64,000 bases of DNA from NCBI RefSeq assembly GCF_003171515.1, contig NC_089397.1:868001-932000 (forward strand). Direction: 5' to 3'. The position numbers and the translations under genes were made by a program. Within the stretch, counting starts at the first letter, position 1. Each line of letters begins with the position of its first letter. Source of the stretch: Pyrenophora tritici-repentis (Eukaryota > Ascomycota > Dothideomycetes > Pleosporales > Pleosporaceae). The notes beneath the pieces were generated by a model. The model saw only the letters and a program-made list of their open reading frames with translations, had not been told where the DNA came from and searched no databases. Shown here one piece after another: positions 22,127 to 35,206 of the stretch.

Positions 22127-23598
22127 ATGAAGCATACAATACTCAGCGCAGTCCTCCTCCTTCCCTTGGCGTACAGCAAGACATCCAGACAGCTATGCGG
22201 TGGTACCGCTAAGTTAGACCCCGATGGCAATTAGTACTGCTCCGAAGTCTCAGCTATCACGTACCACAACATCAGCCAGCCTGGCGCATACAACCGTACC
22301 GTCGTTGTCGACCCCCGTACTGGAATATGCAATCATGAGCGCGTCAAGTACCCGAGCGTAGGACCACTCGCTCCACTGTTTGGACAGGTACAGCTCATGC
22401 AGGGTCTCTCTACAGAGGTACTAACAGTATCAGGTGTCGATGCATCTACGCGGACCGATGAACGTTTCCCAGCTTGCGGTATATCTACTTCCCAGCGAGG
22501 CACACTTTCTGCGGAAGCGGACTACGGTGCCATTCTACAATCATCATCGAGCGATCGAGAAGCGAGAATGTTTAGGTGTTGCGATAAATAAGACTACACC
22601 TACGTCGTCAAAACCAGACTGTCCTTGCAATGAAGACAACGACAAAGACGACGAACACGATCCAGTGTTTGAGCGCCCAAATGGCCAGACGTTTGTCATT
22701 CCCAAACCTTCCCCCATCAAGGCTACGGTACCGGTTGAGAAGAGGCAAGGCTCCAACTGGAGTCGAGTTGCATACTACACATCGGCATCACCTGCGAAAG
22801 CAACTGGAATTAGCTTTCAAGCCAATTTAGGAGACCCGGCCAAGTCTGGCACGTTTGATTAGTATGTTCATCTATTTGTTAATGGTTCGTGAAGCTGACA
22901 CGGTTCAGTGCATTCGGAAATTCACTTAGCTACGTCAACTCACAAGGCACTACCGTAGCAGCACAGAGTCTACCTTTCAATGGTAAGATTCTCACGTCTG
23001 AATACGAAATCATAGTCTTCTCGAATAAAGCGTGCGATGGGAACTGTCCATACTGGAGGCCGAACGCGACTGCTCATTGTACGTCTATCTACCACCCAAG
23101 CTCTGACCAACCTAACATGCCGTAGATGGGTGGTCGGGCTCTTCAAAAGCTTTTTTCATTGAGTTTCAAATGGACCACTACCCTAATCGCGGCACCGACC
23201 AAGGGCTGCTCTCCGACGCCCCGGCATACTGGTTCCTCAATGCTGCAATCCCCCGTGTCCTCCAGTACGGAAACGACCGCAACAACATCCCCTGCTCCTG
23301 CTGGTCAACCGGCTGCGGCGAGTTTGACGCATTTGAATTGCTCAGCAAGGGGGCTGAACGCGCAAAATCGACGATGCACCGGCAAGGCAATCTGGAAGGG
23401 GGTGATTCAAACTACTTCAAGAGGCCGATTGGGAAGACGATGAAGTTTGCAGTCGTGTGGCATTATCCACATATTACGGCGATGGTGCTGGATGACAGGT
23501 TTGACTTTTCAGAGAGCATGACGGATGATGCGATCAAGAAACTGGTGGCGTACGACCCGGATAGCTGGACACATTCGCTGTTTCCTATCGGGAAGTGA
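22127..23598 (+). pseudogene. TOS1-like cell-wall protein gene with an in-frame TAG at codon 36
   Basis: Four exons: 22127-22387, 22434-22861, 22909-23078 and 23126-23598. Introns of 46-47 bp keep phase throughout, for 443 residues if codon 36 is counted as an amino acid. Residues 1-18 form a signal peptide (MKHTILSAVLLLPLAYSK). An N-terminal part containing YCSEVSAITYHNISQPGAYN is followed by an acidic, Kex2-site-containing linker (EKRQ). A C-terminal TOS1-like hydrolase domain includes YYTSASPAKATGI, NCPYWRPNATA and NIPCSCWSTGCGEF. Homologues have Trp before YCSEV; here the codon is TAG (22232-22234), which a single G-to-A change from TGG would explain. Everything downstream is intact, so the lesion is recent, a strain allele, or a sequencing error. 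No in-frame splice removes it without losing conserved residues. TOS1 proteins act on wall beta-glucan. Confidence 0.85.
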
Positions 23599-24319
23599 GG
23601 AGAGACACTTATTGGAGATTTTATCATGTTTGTATTTATGAGTAGATATTCTATGTAGTAACGTGGTTAGCAAGCATATATGAAATGCGACATGTTCGTC
23701 GTCAAAGAACAAGGGTATGAGTGATGTTGTTGAAAAAGCACAGATGCCGTTGAGTATCCGAGGTTTAGACCGGGTCAATAAAATCGCGAACCATCATCGT
23801 GACAGGTAGGGATATAGGTAGGGATAAAGCGTGAAAGAATATCTGTTTGTAGCGGAGATGCACGAGATGACGGAGTGGGCCGATAATGAAGACTGGGGTG
23901 GCAAAGTGGCTGGCTTGTGATTGCTCGACGGTTGGGCTTGCCAAAGCGAGGTCAAGAAACCGAGGTCTGTCGCGACTCAGCACTCGTGAAAGACCAGCCG
24001 CATTGCCGCCGACGGTATCGACTTCTCCCTCCTCATCCGCATTATTGCCATCTTCCGCGCACGTCTTTACGCCCTTTCTTTTTCTTCTACGACGCTGCTC
24101 GCCCGTGCGGAACGTGACAACGCGGATCCGCCTCTTCAATAATTACGATCCCGGCCGGCGTCTGGTTCCCCGCAAGAAGTTGCTTCCATCGAATCGCCGC
24201 CAATCGCCCGACAGCCTCTTGACATCCGCAAAACACCAAATTTGACGACTTTCACCACGCTCTTTCGTTAACGGGAGTTCAGTTGCGCATAGAAGCGCGG
24301 GAGAGGCAGCCAGGGCAGC
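23599..24319. other. Intergenic region upstream of pex13
   Basis: 721-bp spacer with the promoter of pex13. A 124-codon minus-strand ORF at 23765-24139 has no recognisable content and overlaps the likely promoter, so I do not call it. Confidence 0.45.
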
Positions 24320-25729
24320 ATGTCGTCGCCATCACCGCCAAAGCCATGGGAAACCAGCGGAGGTGCTACAAGTGCCTCGGTCGGTCAGTTGCGCCTCCCA
24401 TCCGGCATGTCAGCAGCAGCCGCGACTAACAGCCGCGCAGGACTCACGGGATCGAATAGCAGCACAACGCCAAGTGCGACATCAACAATGTCCTCGAACG
24501 CGCCTCCATTACCATCCGTACCCGATTCCTTAAGCACAGTCGCGAACCGCAACGCGACCAATTACTCATCCATGAACAACCGCTACGGTTCGCCCTACAG
24601 CACCGGCTACGGCGGTATGAACAGCTACAGTTCGCCATATTCCAGCATGGGTGGAGGCTACGGCTCCATGTACGGCGGTATGGGCGGAATGGGAGGCATG
24701 TATGGGGGCATGGGGGGCATGGGCATGGGTATGGGTGGCATGTACGGCGGCATGGGAGGTATGCCCGGAGATCCAAACAGCAGCCTCACACAGTCGTTCA
24801 GCCAGAGCACGGCAGCAACGTTCCAATTGATTGAGAACATAGTCGGCGCATTTGGAGGTTTTGCGCAGATGTTGCAAAGCACATATATGGCGACACACTC
24901 GTCCTTCTTTGGTACGTGTACCTCCTAACCACTGTGCATCAACCGCTAACATTTCATAGCCATGGTATCGGTCGCAGAACAGTTCGGAAACCTGCGACAA
25001 ACACTCGGCTCAGTATTGGGCATCTATACCGTGATGCGATGGATTAGGACTGCCATTGCAAAACTCACCGGGCGGCCCCTACCAGCCGACGCAACCGCTC
25101 TCACACCTGCGAGCTTCGCAGCCTTCAACGGACGTATGCCTGACGGCTCACCAGCACCCGCGAAACCATCCAAGAAGCCATTCATTGTTTTCATGCTTGC
25201 CGTTTTCGGTCTACCATACCTCATGGGCAAACTTATCAAGGCACTTGCACGATCACAAGAAGCGGAGGAACAACGAAAGATGCTGGAGAATCCTCAAGCC
25301 GGTCAACCGCTCGATCCTAACAAGCTCGAGTTTTGCCGTGCGCTATACGACTTCACTCCCAACGCCAATATGCAAGGCATGGATCTGTCAGTAAAGAAGG
25401 GGGATATGGTTGCTGTACTCAGCAAGAGCGACCCTATGGGCAATGCATCGGAATGGTGGAAGTGCCGCTCAAGAGACGGGCGCATGGGTTATCTACCCGG
25501 TATCTATTTAGAGACCATTCAGCGGAAGACACCTGCACAAATCACGAATGGAAGCCCAAGCGGAAGCCTAGCTGGCAGCAGAACACAAACGATGACAAGC
25601 AGCAGCGCACCGAATCGGACTGCTACGATGGTTGAGAGTAAGGTGTCAGACAAGGTCGGACCCAAGGTTGAGAGCAAAGCGGGCGATATGGGTGTGGAGA
25701 GTTTCCAGAAGGGCGCATTCTACTCTTAA
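24320..25729 (+). CDS. pex13: Peroxisomal import docking protein Pex13
   Basis: Two exons, 24320-24911 and 24960-25729 (48-bp intron), give 453 aa. Pex13 sits in the peroxisomal membrane and, with Pex14, docks the Pex5 and Pex7 cargo receptors. It begins with a conserved PPKPWE motif. Residues about 85-155 are a Tyr/Gly/Met-rich low-complexity region with repeated GGMGGMYGGM, a feature shared by Pex13 proteins. A conserved helical membrane region follows (QLIENIVGAFGGFAQML and VAEQFGNLRQTLGSVLG), then a hydrophobic segment at about 271-293. An SH3 domain lies at about 321-385 (ALYDFTP, EWWKCR, GYLPGIYLE). A Ser/Lys-rich tail ends the protein. All expected parts are present in order. Confidence 0.97.
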
Positions 25730-25925
25730 TGTTACAGCTAATTCTGTTAAGCGCTTTCTTTCTGTCATTGTACTGCGTTCGTAGCGTTCATCACTGTGCT
25801 ACAGTATGATATGCAGCGTGTTTGTTTACAACTCGGCTGGAAAAGCTTTGGGTGCGGCGTATGGCGCGCAAAGATATCATGGGAATGAGACATGCTACAT
25901 TTGACAAATACTACACATGCAAATA
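25730..25925. other. Downstream region of pex13
   Basis: Short AT-rich spacer between the pex13 stop and MITE copy B, probably containing the 3' UTR. No gene is seen. Confidence 0.4.
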
Positions 25926-26047
25926 TAAGCACCTGGGTATCACAAAATCCTTGACAATGTGGAGTAAGCACCTAATAGGCGTGCCTAGCGACTACAGTGG
26001 CCTATGTACACTGGTATGTTAAGTGTTTTATGACACCCAGGTGTAAG
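25926..26047 (+). mobile_element. MITE copy B (114 bp, long TIRs, 4-bp TSD)
   Basis: A 114-bp element at 25930-26043 with terminal inverted repeats: left CACCTGGGTATCACAAAATC, right (reverse complement) CACCTGGGTGTCATAAAACA. TAAG at 25926-25929 and 26044-26047 is a perfect 4-bp target duplication, which defines the element ends precisely. It is in the same orientation as copy C and inverted relative to copy A. No coding capacity. It lies about 450 bp upstream of the UBE2W-like gene. Confidence 0.93.
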
Positions 26048-26490
26048 CCTATACCTACTACACTAATCGTGGACATTATTGGATCATCTGTCAATCACGT
26101 GTCAACCCGCGTACGTATATGTACTCGGGAGTGCTCCAATTTGGCTAGGCGCATCTGGTCCTGCGTCACCAGCCCGCGTCACTCAACATCGAATCAAGAA
26201 GCCGATTGCCGAGCAATCGCGCAAACGTCCACGACCCTGTATTTGGCTCTATCGTGAAACCTTTACATATATAGTCGCTCTTTCCATACGGCCCTGACTT
26301 CTGATCTAATAACGGCAACCGCTGCCAGGTCCAACTGCCCCTCCCCCGCGTGCTGGATCGCTTCCTTATAAGCAACAGACAGCCACGGCCTTTACCCAGG
26401 CCTGTGCAACGCTCATTAACTTGGAGCACCCCTCTAATCTTTACGAAGAGCTTGATATTACTAAAAAGGAGAAGCACTTCTCAGTACAAC
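26048..26490. promoter_or_regulatory. Promoter region of the UBE2W-like gene
   Basis: 443 bp between MITE copy B and the E2 start. ACATATATAG near 26266 is a TATA-like element. No gene is supported. Confidence 0.4.
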
Positions 26491-27230
26491 ATGTTCGCGT
26501 CAAAGCGGTTAGGCAAGGTATGCTTGCACATTTTCTTTCCAGGACTTTTGCCTTTGGTGCAGTAGTACATTTGTAGAATAAAGCAAAGCTAACAATTTGA
26601 TAGGAGCTATCGAAGGTACAATTATTCTCCCGTTCATTGCATCCCGACTTCCACCATCCCAGTCCTTTCTCGAGAGGCGTCGCAGTCGATAACCTAGAGA
26701 AGCAGACAACGACATGTGTTGATGGGAGATTCTGGCTGATGTTAGCAATAGATGCACGAGAAGCTACCGCCAGGCATAACGCTCATTCAAGCCGATGACT
26801 TCCAAACCTGGCTCATGGACATTCAAGTCCTCGACTCCAACCCAATCTACCAAGGCGAAACCTACAGGCTGAAGTTCTGTTTCAGTCAACAGTACCCCAT
26901 CGAAGTAAGCATGTCCAATCACCAAAACCTACTATTTGAAGAACTGGCTGACATTTCAAATAGGCTCCCGAAGTAGTATTCGTGCGCGACGAGACCCACC
27001 CCATCCCCTGGCACCCGCATATCTACTCCAATGGCATCATCTGCCTCGACCTGCTCGACCGTGCAGGTTGGTCTCCGGTTCACAACGTGGAGAGTGTATG
27101 TGTGAGCATACAGAGTATGCTTACAAGCAATACCAAGAAGGAAAGGCCAACAGGCGATGAAAACTTTGTAAGGTACAATACGCAGAGGCCGAGGGATATC
27201 AGCTTCGTCTTCCATGACGAGAAGGTGTGA
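26491..27230 (+). CDS. UBE2W-like ubiquitin-conjugating enzyme (E2)
   Basis: Four exons: 26491-26517, 26604-26615, 26752-26904 and 26964-27230. They give 152 aa, close to human UBE2W (151). Exon 2 is only 12 nt (codes ELSK), yet its flanking AG and GT are consensus and it restores the family N-terminus MFASKRLGKELSK. The catalytic Cys is residue 91 in SNGIICLDLL, the same number as in human UBE2W. HPHIYSNG replaces the usual E2 HPN motif, as in UBE2W. SVCVSIQSMLTS and a C-terminus with FVRYNTQRPRD complete the fold. UBE2W-type E2s attach ubiquitin to protein N-termini; that activity here is by homology. Starting at the Met of exon 3 (26752) would remove helix 1 and is unlikely. Confidence 0.93.
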
Positions 27231-27646
27231 AGATTCTATCTTATCTTTAAGGAGGCTTGAGTGATGGCATCGTGATTTGACATAAATGGTTTTATGGCGT
27301 TCTAACGTGCATTACGATTCCGGTGGAAAGAGTTTGGCGTTCAGGCATGCGCGGACAGCATTAAGACGAGAAAAGAAACGTACCCAAGTGGGCCGTGCTT
27401 TTATTGCACGATGTAGTTAAGATAAATCTGCAAAAATAAACTATTTATTCAATGCTGATTGCCTTGTCCATGTTGTGATGCGGCAAACACACTGTACCGC
27501 ATGCTGTGTGATGCATATTCCCAGAATGCGTGACAATATCAAATATGTCTAATCACATGCATATAACCATCAAACAGACTTTTTCCAAGAAATAACAAAG
27601 GAAGCATCTCTCACTACCTCTTTTGATCATATGTTCAACCTACGCC
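27231..27646. other. Intergenic region
   Basis: 416-bp spacer. TATAA at 27562-27566, 85 bp before the next ATG, is a plausible TATA box for the following small gene. Nothing else is seen. Confidence 0.4.
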
Positions 27647-28024
27647 ATGACAACATACCAATTACTCTACATAGTCACCTATGACGTTGACGTGTTCGGC
27701 GCCAAATCGCCTCGCGTCCTCGGTGCCTTCTTCACTTACCAGTCAGCCATCGCCGCAGTCGAAAATCTATCTCCACGTCCTACCAAGCTTAACTGGTGCA
27801 GATACGATTCCGAAGACGGAGAAATTATAATTAAGAATAAGTCACTCGACCGCAGCAACAGCCATGGGGCTGCTCACGAGACTATGTACCTCGCCATCCA
27901 CGCCTGTGGCACCTGTGTGGTAGATTTTGAGCCCTTTTCTACTGAAGACGCGGCCTGGAACGCCTGTATGGTGTTTAGGAATAAAAAAATGAGTTCAGTG
28001 GTAGTAAATGGTTTGAGGGGATGA
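27647..28024 (+). CDS. Hypothetical 125-aa protein
   Basis: A single-exon ORF beginning MTTYQLLYIVTYDVDVFGAK and ending SVVVNGLRG. The ATG at 27647 is the first in the frame and has a TATA element 85 bp upstream. I recognise no family. The sequence looks like a compact soluble alpha/beta protein: alternating hydrophobic strands (LLYIVTYDVDVF), an amphipathic helix (YQSAIAAVENL), a WCRYDSEDGEIII stretch and a C-terminal FEPFSTEDAAWNACMVFR. The two similar F-x-T-x-x-A-A-x segments suggest it reads as two related halves, but that is only an impression. There is no signal peptide or membrane segment. It lies between MITE copies B and C. Composition looks coding; existence is moderately supported. 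Confidence 0.6.
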   Translation: MTTYQLLYIVTYDVDVFGAKSPRVLGAFFTYQSAIAAVENLSPRPTKLNWCRYDSEDGEIIIKNKSLDRSNSHGAAHETMYLAIHACGTCVVDFEPFSTEDAAWNACMVFRNKKMSSVVVNGLRG

Positions 28025-28409
28025 GCTGGACGAATAAGGATGGGTGTAGACATAGGCAGGGTGCTTATAATGATGGACTGTTCCCTGATTTAAAGAAGAT
28101 GGTACTGGCAAACCATTATTGATATGTGCAACGACTTGTGGTGGACGGAGAGATTGAGGAAGGGGCAGTTTTGTGAGGGGATGGGGACAAGATGTGGAGC
28201 AGGAGAAGACTGGAATAATCATGAGTAGGTGTGCTGGTCTGATGGGAAGCGTAGGGATCCGTGTGATGTCGCTGTCCTGTTCCTGATCATCATGTCTTGA
28301 GGCTTGGGCTGAAAGTGTGACAACTGAAATTAGTGTAGACAAGAGGATTAAAGAGAATCTTTTCTGCTAAGAATACTTGACAATTATGTGACTTGGAACT
28401 TCAACCTTA
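28025..28409. other. Intergenic region
   Basis: About 385 bp downstream of the hypothetical gene. A 115-codon minus-strand ORF (27995-28342) overlaps the gene end and has no recognisable content. No gene is called. Confidence 0.4.
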
Positions 28410-28530
28410 CTTTCACCTGGGCAATGTTAGGTACTTGACAGTATGGGTAAGCACCTAACAGGTGTGTCTAGCGCCTACAGTGACCTTTTTACAATAGTAT
28501 GTTAAGTATTTCATGTCACCCGGGTGTTTT
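28410..28530 (+). mobile_element. MITE copy C (113 bp, more diverged)
   Basis: A 113-bp element at 28414-28526, aligned end to end with copies A and B. The left end is CACCTGGGCAATGTTAGGTA, more diverged; the right end, reverse-complemented, is CACCCGGGTGACATGAAATA. The interior keeps TAAGCACCTAACAGG and CTACAGTG. Flanks are CTTT on the left and TTTT on the right, an imperfect target duplication. It lies about 730 bp upstream of the Ssb start. Confidence 0.88.
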
Positions 28531-29255
28531 GGGTACGTGCAGAAATCCAATTCTTTCCTTGGCGAGCAAAGCTTGAGTGCTCCTACGCACTAGTCAGGGA
28601 TTGCCTCAATGGGGTAGGTCTAGGTAGGGATGCGTTTTCCCGGTAAGCAAGAAATCGGCTTTTGCAAATTACATGTCGTCGGCGTCAAGTCGTGACAGGG
28701 TTACACAGATGTGTCCAGTGTATGACATCCAATTTGGTGCCTGGGTACAGCGTCACCAGAATGTATTAGTCTCTTTTTGTTGATTACATCTGCGACAGGA
28801 ACTCCGGAATCTTGAATGAAATACTGCAGTAAGATTCACGTGGTAGCTTCATGTGGCGACTAAAGGCAACATTTTTTTTTCCTGTCACCATCAAAAGACA
28901 TAGCCGTGCCTGTCCTTCTAAAGTAGCGACATGACGACCTGTAACCGATCTAGCTCGCCTCTTTCAGTGTCACATCATCTCACACCCAAAATCAGAGAGT
29001 CAGCCGGCATATCTGAAATCAGCTCCGGCTGGGGTGGTGTTTTTCGAGAGTATCGATAAGCGCCGGCGAATTGGGTTAACCGAGTTGGCCTAGCGCCGTT
29101 TTCGACACTACGAGCGATCCCTGCCAGGCCAATTTTTCTCTGTTCGCTCGCCTTTAAGCAAGCGCGAAAAAGATTCCCAACCTTCTTTTCTCTTTCTCTC
29201 CAACACCTTCCTGCTCTTCAATTTTCAGGTTGTTCTTTCTACACATACCGCAAAT
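28531..29255. promoter_or_regulatory. Promoter and 5' UTR region of the Ssb gene
   Basis: 725 bp upstream of the Ssb start. The last 100 bp are rich in C and T (TTCTTTTCTCTTTCTCTCC), typical of highly expressed filamentous-fungal promoters. I see no clear heat-shock element. No gene is supported. Confidence 0.5.
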
Positions 29256-31487
<2,232 letters not shown>

Positions 31488-31846
31488 GCGTATCGCGAAG
31501 TAGGAGGGCCACAGGGGCGGTCAGCAAGGAGGAGCGCAGGTGCAGGATACCCAGACTGCTAGCTGCGAACGGAGTTTCATCTATTGCGGCATTTAACGAT
31601 AGACTTGGTGTGTTTGGTTCCTTCATCTTTTATGGGTTCCCGGCATTCATGGGGACGCAAAAGTCATTTTTGTACCTTCACGACGATGCCTGACGAAACG
31701 ATCGTAACGGATGTCTGCAAAAGCAAGCCAGGCGGTCATGTCTCTTATGTAACTCACGAGTTAGGTACATGGAGAGAGCGGAAAGGAAATTGAAATGACT
31801 TGATTACATACTTATGCCTGATGAACATGATTGGCGTGATACACTT
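31488..31846. other. Downstream region of the Ssb gene
   Basis: About 360 bp, probably the 3' UTR and spacer. No gene is seen. Confidence 0.4.
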
Positions 31847-32140
31847 GGTATTCTCCCAGGTATAGCAAGAGGACTGTGAACAGCTGAACAAGTGACTCTG
31901 TATCCGCCAACTTGGAGTAAGTGTCTGCCAACTGTCCAACTAAATATTGGCTCTGTATCCGCCAACTGGATGTATGTGTCTGCTAACGGTGCACCTGAAT
32001 ATTGGCTCTGTATCCGCCAACAGGGAGTATGTGTCTATCAACTACCCAACGAAATAGTGGCTCTGTATCCGCCAACTAGAAGTATGTATCTACCAGCTGT
32101 TGTCTGTACACAGCCGGTATTCTCCTGGATGTAGCAAAAG
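31847..32140. repeat. 55-bp minisatellite, four copies, flanked by a 25-bp direct repeat
   Basis: Four copies of a 55-bp unit beginning CTCTGTATCCGCCAAC start at 31896, 31951, 32006 and 32061, exactly 55 bp apart. Each continues with GTATGTGTCT-like and CCAACT...ATTGG words. The array is bracketed by GGTATTCTCC...TAGCAAGAG (31847-31871) and GGTATTCTCC...TAGCAAAAG (32116-32140). The 55-bp unit is not a multiple of three, so the array is not coding. It lies between the convergent 3' ends of ssb1 and vps33. Confidence 0.93.
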
Positions 32141-32279
32141 AAAGGCAATGTCGCATATTCGAACTGAGATTCTGGAAATTGCATTGGTTGGAATCCTATT
32201 GAAGATGTGGCCAGATAATTCCACGCATGTCTCTTCCATTATCACCACATCTGCATCTTTGTCTACACCATAGCTGCCA

Positions 32280-34561
32280 TCAACACTTGAACCTGTTAGT
32301 CTCAACCGCACTACCAACCAACAGCTCACCCCGCACCACATTTGTCGCGCAAACGACAATACGACTACCCCTACCCTCGCCCCCAATCTCCTTCAACTTG
32401 TCGCCCACGAATCTCAGCGCCGCAATCTCAGCCCTGGTGACGCCTCCCAGGAAGAAGACGACGATGGTCTTGTTGCGCTCGCCCTGGCTTCCGTTGAGCA
32501 GCTGCCTCGCCTTGACAGCCTTCTCCTCTCCCTTTTGCGTCTCATCAAACGTAGCGCCGCGGACATACTTTGTCGCGTCGTCGAAGATGCGGAGACCCTG
32601 CGCGAGGGGATTGGCCTGGACGCTAGTGCGGGGGTCAGATGGGGGTTTGATGGTGTTTGCCAAGGTGTGTTTCTGGATGATGGACTGAACTAGACGAACG
32701 GATAAGGGCGCGTAGCCAGAGAAGGTGTAGCTGATGTCGTTGGGACTGGCTTCGTTTACGTCGTCATCCCAGAGTTTGAGACTCTTGCGGAGAGGTGTGT
32801 AGTTTGTTACGCTGCCTGGCTTTGCGGGTGCGCCTACGCCTCCTAGGCTTACGCCGCCGCGGGGGGCAAGAAGGCCCATTTTCTCAAGAGAGGCGAGGGT
32901 GAGGATGTGCTGGGGACCATAGGCTTGAATAATGGCGCGCTTGAAGGCTTCAAGATCTTTGGGGCGGATGCCAGCGTTTGTGGTGCTTTCCAGACAGAGC
33001 AGGCGGAGTATAGCAGGGAGTGGGACATCTCGGTTGATGAGCTCGTTAAGCGTATCGTGCTGAGTTGTGGGGTCAGCGCCGGACATGATGTTTTGTTGTA
33101 CTTCGAGACTCCGCGTGAAGATGTCGGTACGTGTGAAGTTGATGATTTCTTCCGCCAGGTTGGTGTGCAGCTTCAGACTTGCTTGTTCAGCCTGGTAGCC
33201 AGGTAGCTTTGCCACAAAGTCTCGCAACTCAGACGTCGTCTTCGTGGCAAGCTGGTCGCGTCCGGTACTGCTCTGTAGGCGACGAGCAGCCTGATTGAGC
33301 AGGTTACCCACAATGGCAAAGTTCGCATCGCCAAGATCAGCGTACAAGGAGTCTTTCGGATCAATCATAATCTTGCGCTTCATACTGGTTGAGGCCGACC
33401 CTGTCTGCCCTTGCTGAGGTGCTGCGCCGCCAGCTACAGAGGAATCGACTTCAGTCTGGTTGGCAGCGATGTTGAAGACCTCGTCGATCAGACCCTCGTA
33501 CGTCAATTGAGTCAGTAACACTGTAGGAAAGTCGACTTCTCGGTCGATAATGATAAGACTGTCTATGCTTGAGCTTGGAGTCAAGCCGAGAAACGATGGT
33601 CCTCCGCCAGCCGACGACTCCCCTGCCGTGACTTCGGTGCGCATACGAATGAGTAGGTCAGCAAGACGCTTGCCATTGTCGCCTTTGCCGATAATACGCG
33701 GAAAGAGGCCGTACTTCTGCTGCTGAAGCATGAGTGCTTTGGCTGACAGGTAGATTGCGGTTGGATCTTTCTTCTACATGCAGTTAGCATCAAGTCGATT
33801 TTGGAGACACGGTGTGACATACAAGATACAAGTCTGACACGGCATCTTCAAGCTCAAGCGACAGCACATCATCGGCAAGAGGCACGAAAAACAAGGGCCA
33901 CTCGCTCACACTGGCTTCCCCCAAAACACCAGCTTCTTCAAGCAGTTGGTCGGAAGTCAAGGTACGGCGAGGCACCCAAAAGATGGAGAATTCATGTTCA
34001 ATCTGGCTGTCTCGACGAATACGTTTGATTTGGTCTAACTACAATGTTAGCACCGTACAATAGACTGTTCCTATATGGAAATGATAGGCAATCCAATAAA
34101 AGCGCTATGTTCGATCTAGGGATCAAGACTGGCAAGGCAGAGTGGGTTGAATCTGCCTAGCCTACTTTTTGACCCAAAAGGTTGCCGCAAGGACACGACG
34201 GCGAGAGACGCAAGGAAGCTGGAGCTTCACTTACCAGCAACGGCCATCACAGTCTTCGCCTTTTCACCTCGGACGAGGAAGACGATGTTGCGCTGTGAAG
34301 AGTCGACGTTGTCATTCTCCAGGAAGAAGGGCTTATCAACGCCATATTCCTGTAGCGTAGAGAATTTGACAAGTAAGTTGAGCGGACCAGCAAGAGCTTT
34401 CTCAAGCACAAGGTTCTTCTTGCCTCTTATCTATCCGCACGTGTTAGATGTTGCAGCGCTGTGCGACGTTGATATTACCTTACACCCTCGAGCAGAAGAA
34501 GCAGCTCTCGCCGCGCCTTTTCGGTTATATCCGCAGCATTGAGAGGTGTGATGGGCGCCAT
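32280..34561 (-). CDS. vps33: Sec1/Munc18 protein Vps33 of the HOPS/CORVET tethers
   Basis: Four exons on the minus strand: 34479-34561, 34235-34425, 33823-34034 and 32280-33773. Introns are 53, 200 and 49 bp and joins keep phase, giving 659 aa. Vps33 is the SM-family subunit of HOPS and CORVET; it chaperones SNARE assembly at late endosomes and the vacuole. It begins MAPITPLNAADITEKARREL. Recognisable stretches are LAGPLNLLVKFSTLQEYGVD, RNIVFLVRGEKA, EHEFSIFWVPRRTL, SLIIIDREVDFPTVLLTQLT (the SM-family signature around domain 2) and TYSFVYAPLSVRLVQ-like GYAPLSVRLVQ near the end. The 200-bp second intron is long for the locus, but its boundaries restore VADQIKRIRRD exactly. The neighbour Vta1 acts in the same pathway, though not in the same complex. 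Confidence 0.95.
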
Positions 34562-35206
34562 CTTCGCCGCTGTATCATGTGTTACAGCTTGTGCGAGGCT
34601 TTCCTAGACGCATGACTACATGCGGTTTGCCCTTGTGGTGTGCAGGTTGGTGGAAAGGTTGAGCTCGGGTTTTCGGTTCTTAAGACTTGGATTCAAGGCA
34701 CGTGCACGACCCATTCTTGGCACTAACTGACACGCGATGCACTTGGCGGATATGAGATGTCGTGATGTGGATTCTTACCGAGAAAGTGTATGCTATTGTG
34801 GCGATGCTCGTTATGTGTATCGATTTTGAGCTCTATTTGGATCCGTAGAGTGTCTCTGGTAACGAGAAGACGCTAAAGAGAAAAAATGCAGTTAAGACGG
34901 GTCTACGAAGATCTGATTTGGTTGCGCTATGTATTGGATTTCAATCATCATTCTGCTTGTTCTAATGATATCCGTAGAAGACGGTCATATATACAATAAG
35001 TGGGTATAGAGCAAAAGAGAACCCGCTGAAGCTTCCATACAAGTGTTGCAACGGGGTAATAGTAGAGGACGCGATCAAGGAAGAACGCTTCATGCTCAAG
35101 CCGACATGTTCTCCTCCAATTGTGTGAGATCCCTGACTATCGTCTGTTCGGGACTCGCCTGCCTTGGTCACTTTCTCGCCCGACCGCTCTGGCAAGACTG
35201 ATGCAC
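34562..35206. other. Intergenic region between vps33 and vta1
   Basis: 645-bp spacer between two minus-strand genes. It holds the vps33 promoter and the vta1 3' end. No gene, RNA or repeat is supported. Confidence 0.5.

Noticed and set aside
31892..32134. 80-codon ORF across the minisatellite
   Set aside because: The 55-bp unit shifts frame with each copy, so the ORF cannot encode a repeated protein.
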